33,921 bases of DNA from Deltaproteobacteria bacterium (GTDB lineage Bacteria; Myxococcota_A; UBA9160; SZUA-336): the NCBI GenBank assembly GCA_016875225.1, contig VGRW01000038.1, positions 1-33,921 of the forward strand. Direction: 5' to 3'. The position numbers were made by a program, and so were the translations under genes. This document shows positions 31,859 to 33,921 of the stretch, piece after piece; position 1 is the stretch's first letter; every line of letters begins with the position of its first letter. The notes below the pieces were generated by a model that worked only from the letters and a program-made list of their open reading frames with translations, was not told where the DNA came from and made no database searches.

Positions 31859-32972
31859 GCGACCCGATCCGCTTTCCGCGGACCTCTCCGGCGCCGAGCT
31901 GCTTCGGCTCGCGCGCAGCGACAAGGCTGCCGCGAAAGCCGCGGCCGCGCGGATGTCGGTCGAGGCCCAGGCGAGCGCCTGCCAGGATCTCCGGCTCGAG
32001 GTGCGCAGCGAGTTCCTGATGCTCGTCGAGCATCCCGAAGATGTCGTGCCGCTCCTGCCCGAAGCCGAGCTGGTCCAGACCGTGCGCGCGGGAGGAATGT
32101 CGGAGGCCGCCTGGCTGCTCGAGCTCGCGACCCCCGCGCAGAGGATCGCGGCGTTCGATCTGGACTGCTGGGTCGGCTCGGAGCTCCAGGTCGAGCGGGT
32201 GCACGAGTGGCTCGACGCGCTGATCGAAGCCGGGAGACCGACGCTGATCAAGGCGCTGCAGGAGATCGACCTCGAGATCCTGCTGCTGGCGGTGCGCGCC
32301 GAGGCCGAGGTCGCGGTCGTGTCCAAGGAGCAGGAGCCGCCGATCGGCTACTTCACACCGGATGGTGTCGTCTACTTCGGGACCGCGCCCGACGCCTCGC
32401 CCCACCGCGTCCACGAGATCTCCCACGCGCTCTTCTCCGAGGATCAGCCGCTCTACTGGCGGCTGGTCTACGGGCTGCTCTTCGAGAGCCCGAGCGAGTG
32501 CGAGGAGTACGCGCTCCGCTGGCGCACGAACCGGCTTCAGGATCTCGGCTTCCCGGACGTCGAGCAGGCGATGCGCGTGTATCGGCCGCTGCCGGCCGAT
32601 CGCGTCACCGACTGGGTACCGCCGACATCCGAACGCGCTCTCGTCGACGTCACGACTCTGCCGCGACAGCTCCGAGGCACGCTGCTCGGCGAGGCGCTGG
32701 CGAAACTTCCCGCGGCGCGCGCCGCCGACCTGCTCGGATACGTGCTGGGAGTCGCGAACTCCCTGGCCGTGGCGGACGGGCTCGCGCTCTCGGAGCGAGA
32801 GTCGGTGCCGCGGGCGCTCGAAAAGGCGGTACGCGGCATCGACACGGGAATTCGCGAGCTATCGCGGGCCCGCGGACAGGCGCCCGAGGAGGTCCTGGAT
32901 CGCACGGCGCCATTGGATCTGTTTCGCGTGGGCGCGACCGCCGATCCGACCCTGAAGGAGCGCGCGAAGTGA
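31848..32972 (+). CDS. DUF6178-like protein of unknown function
   Basis: A 374-residue soluble protein resembling the DUF6178 family of deltaproteobacteria, by recall of its pattern: a helical N-terminus ([20 protein letters not shown]), then [11 protein letters not shown], and [20 protein letters not shown]. The biochemical role of the family is unknown to me. No signal peptide or membrane span. The frame starts at a TTG at 31848 that overlaps the end of lon by 11 bp; the ATG at 31855 is out of frame, and the next in-frame ATG (31953) would lose a helical region. The 4-bp overlap with the next gene (GTGA) makes lon, this gene and the next a likely operon. The tight link to lon hints at a role around proteolysis, which is only inference. 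Confidence 0.75.
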   Translation: MADERPDPLSADLSGAELLRLARSDKAAAKAAAARMSVEAQASACQDLRLEVRSEFLMLVEHPEDVVPLLPEAELVQTVRAGGMSEAAWLLELATPAQRIAAFDLDCWVGSELQVERVHEWLDALIEAGRPTLIKALQEIDLEILLLAVRAEAEVAVVSKEQEPPIGYFTPDGVVYFGTAPDASPHRVHEISHALFSEDQPLYWRLVYGLLFESPSECEEYALRWRTNRLQDLGFPDVEQAMRVYRPLPADRVTDWVPPTSERALVDVTTLPRQLRGTLLGEALAKLPAARAADLLGYVLGVANSLAVADGLALSERESVPRALEKAVRGIDTGIRELSRARGQAPEEVLDRTAPLDLFRVGATADPTLKERAK

Positions 32973-33358
32973 CGCAAGCCGGGCACGCTCTCTCAGAGGG
33001 TTGGCAGGCGTTCCTGCTGCTCGCGTTCGGCGCCTCCACGTCGCTCGTGATCCTCGCGCTCGGCGGCGCGGGTGCCCGGCCGCTCGATCTCCTGCTTCTG
33101 GGTGCGAGCCTGGGCGCGCTGCTCACCGCGGGAATCTGGCTGTGGATCCTCGCGGCGCGGCGAAGCTTCGGCTGGGGTCTGCTGTTCACGGCGACGGCGC
33201 TGATTCCGTACCTGAACTTCGTGGTCGCGAGCGTGTATGCGCGGCGCTACTGGGCCGAGGGTGCGCGCAAACCCGCGCTGCTCGCGTTGGGGGCGATCTT
33301 CGCCCAGACGATCGCGTCGCTTCGGGTCTTCCTGGTGAGCGTCACTCCCCCGATCTGA
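32969..33358 (+). CDS. Small membrane protein of unknown function
   Basis: A 129-residue protein with three to four hydrophobic segments (about residues 13-33, 38-60, 66-90 and 105-125), most likely an inner-membrane protein. There is no recognisable domain. The start is a GTG at 32969 overlapping the upstream TGA. Its 3' end overlaps the convergent Nudix gene by 17 bp. It appears to be the third gene after lon and could be its membrane-side partner, but nothing in the sequence shows that. Confidence 0.7.
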   Translation: MTQAGHALSEGWQAFLLLAFGASTSLVILALGGAGARPLDLLLLGASLGALLTAGIWLWILAARRSFGWGLLFTATALIPYLNFVVASVYARRYWAEGARKPALLALGAIFAQTIASLRVFLVSVTPPI

Positions 33359-33914
33359 GCTCGCGTCCCAGCACCGAGAACAGGTTGCCGAGGATCCGGT
33401 AGGTGAGACCCCAAACGGTGTAGCGGTCGTAGCGGATCGCCGGGAACGTGCCTTCGTACTCCGGGCGCTCGAAGCGATAGTCGTAGGCGGAGTCGGGATG
33501 CAGGATCCACGGAACCGGAATCCAGACCGTCGACTGGACTTCGACGTTCGGGCGCAGCCGCGGCCGCTCGCTCACCTCGTAGAGGAAGGGCGAGACCACC
33601 AGCGGCGCGACGCGCGGGTTGCGGGTGCCGGAGAAGTCGTCGAGCCGTCCGAACGGGGATCCGACCTCCAACCCGACTTCCTCGAGCGTCTCGCGCGCGG
33701 CAGTCGCCGCGATGTCGGGGTCGACCGCATCTCGCCGCCCGCCCGGAAACGCCATCTGCCCCGACCACGGGTCGCCTTCCTTTCGGGCGCGCTCGATGAA
33801 GAGCAGCTCGGGCTCCCCGCCGCGCGGCTGATGGAAGACCAACGCGACGGCGGCCAGCATCGTCGGCTCGGAGGTCGGCGCTGCCAGCGCGGGGCGGTGC
33901 GCCTCGATCCGCAT
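33342..33914 (-). CDS. Nudix hydrolase, CoA-pyrophosphatase-like (NudL type)
   Basis: A 190-residue Nudix enzyme, close to the UPF0035/NudL group that cleaves CoA derivatives. Signatures are FIERARKEGDPWSG-QMAFPGGRRD (the LLTxR and GQVAFPGGxxD region of this group) and the Nudix core AARETLEEVGLEVG, whose RExxEE glutamates bind the metal. The C-terminus FPAIRYDRYTVWGLTYRIL is also typical. The ATG at 33914 is only 7 bp from the window edge, so an upstream start cannot be excluded, though the internal spacing fits the family. It converges with the membrane-protein gene with overlapping 3' ends. Confidence 0.88.
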   Translation of the reverse strand: MRIEAHRPALAAPTSEPTMLAAVALVFHQPRGGEPELLFIERARKEGDPWSGQMAFPGGRRDAVDPDIAATAARETLEEVGLEVGSPFGRLDDFSGTRNPRVAPLVVSPFLYEVSERPRLRPNVEVQSTVWIPVPWILHPDSAYDYRFERPEYEGTFPAIRYDRYTVWGLTYRILGNLFSVLGRELRSGE

Positions 33915-33921
33915 GCGGGGG

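Noticed and set aside
29333-32326. 997-codon minus-strand open frame
   Set aside because: Antisense to lon, whose motifs are complete on the plus strand; the antisense product is low-complexity Arg/Leu/Asp/His.
1-33921. CRISPR arrays, insertion sequences, prophage or integrase genes
   Set aside because: No spaced direct repeats, no transposase or integrase motifs, and no compositional island were seen on either strand.

Overview
The window is a GC-rich, gene-dense bacterial chromosome segment. Genes abut or overlap by 1-17 bp, GTG, TTG and even CTG starts are common, and long antisense shadow ORFs are frequent. Gene content (argH-lptM-dapF-dapA, a PBP1B-type transglycosylase, tatB-tatC, plant-type glutamate-cysteine ligase, lon followed by a DUF6178-like gene, BON-domain and M23 envelope proteins) fits a Gram-negative of the broad deltaproteobacterial assemblage (Myxococcota/Desulfobacterota/Binatota-like). 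That placement is inference; there is no rRNA in the window. I saw no tRNA, CRISPR array, insertion sequence or prophage.

Layout. 1-2967 (minus): argH, an LptM-like lipoprotein, dapF and a 3'-truncated dapA, joined by ATGA-type overlaps. 3044-7129 (plus): PBP1B-like enzyme, lspA, folK (apparent CTG start) and a short transaldolase. 7261-14016 (plus): a two-subunit acyl-CoA carboxylase whose 914-aa biotin-carrying subunit is unusual, then a MaeB-type malic enzyme and a short fossil of a second biotin carboxylase. 14141-16803: nucleoside hydrolase (plus), then convergent HAD hydrolase, tatC and tatB (minus). 17014-19452 (minus): an unrecognised 173-aa protein and a 630-aa fusion of pseudo-receiver, degenerate NtrC-like AAA+ and histidine-kinase-like pseudokinase. 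19581-22057 (plus): secreted unknown, GNAT acetyltransferase, class I aminotransferase. 22074-24919: a ceramidase-fold protein (minus) and a secreted M23 peptidase (plus), divergent around a perfect CRP-type palindrome. 24929-28729: SDF-family symporter (minus), divergent from an operon of unknown protein, DUF84-type NTP phosphatase and gshA. 28867-33914: BON protein with a strong promoter and terminator, lon, DUF6178-like protein, a small membrane protein, and a convergent Nudix hydrolase.

Themes. Lysine/peptidoglycan precursor supply (dapF, dapA), wall synthesis and trimming (PBP, M23), lipoprotein maturation (lspA) and Tat export make this an envelope-rich region. The carboxylase plus malic enzyme suggests acyl/propionyl-CoA and C4/C3 carbon handling. 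Several genes have a TAnnnT hexamer 6-10 nt before the start codon and no obvious Shine-Dalgarno, which suggests leaderless transcription.

Most worth follow-up: the 630-aa pseudo-signalling fusion with its 173-aa neighbour, the atypical biotin carboxylase subunit and the nearby fossil, and the CRP-like divergent control region.
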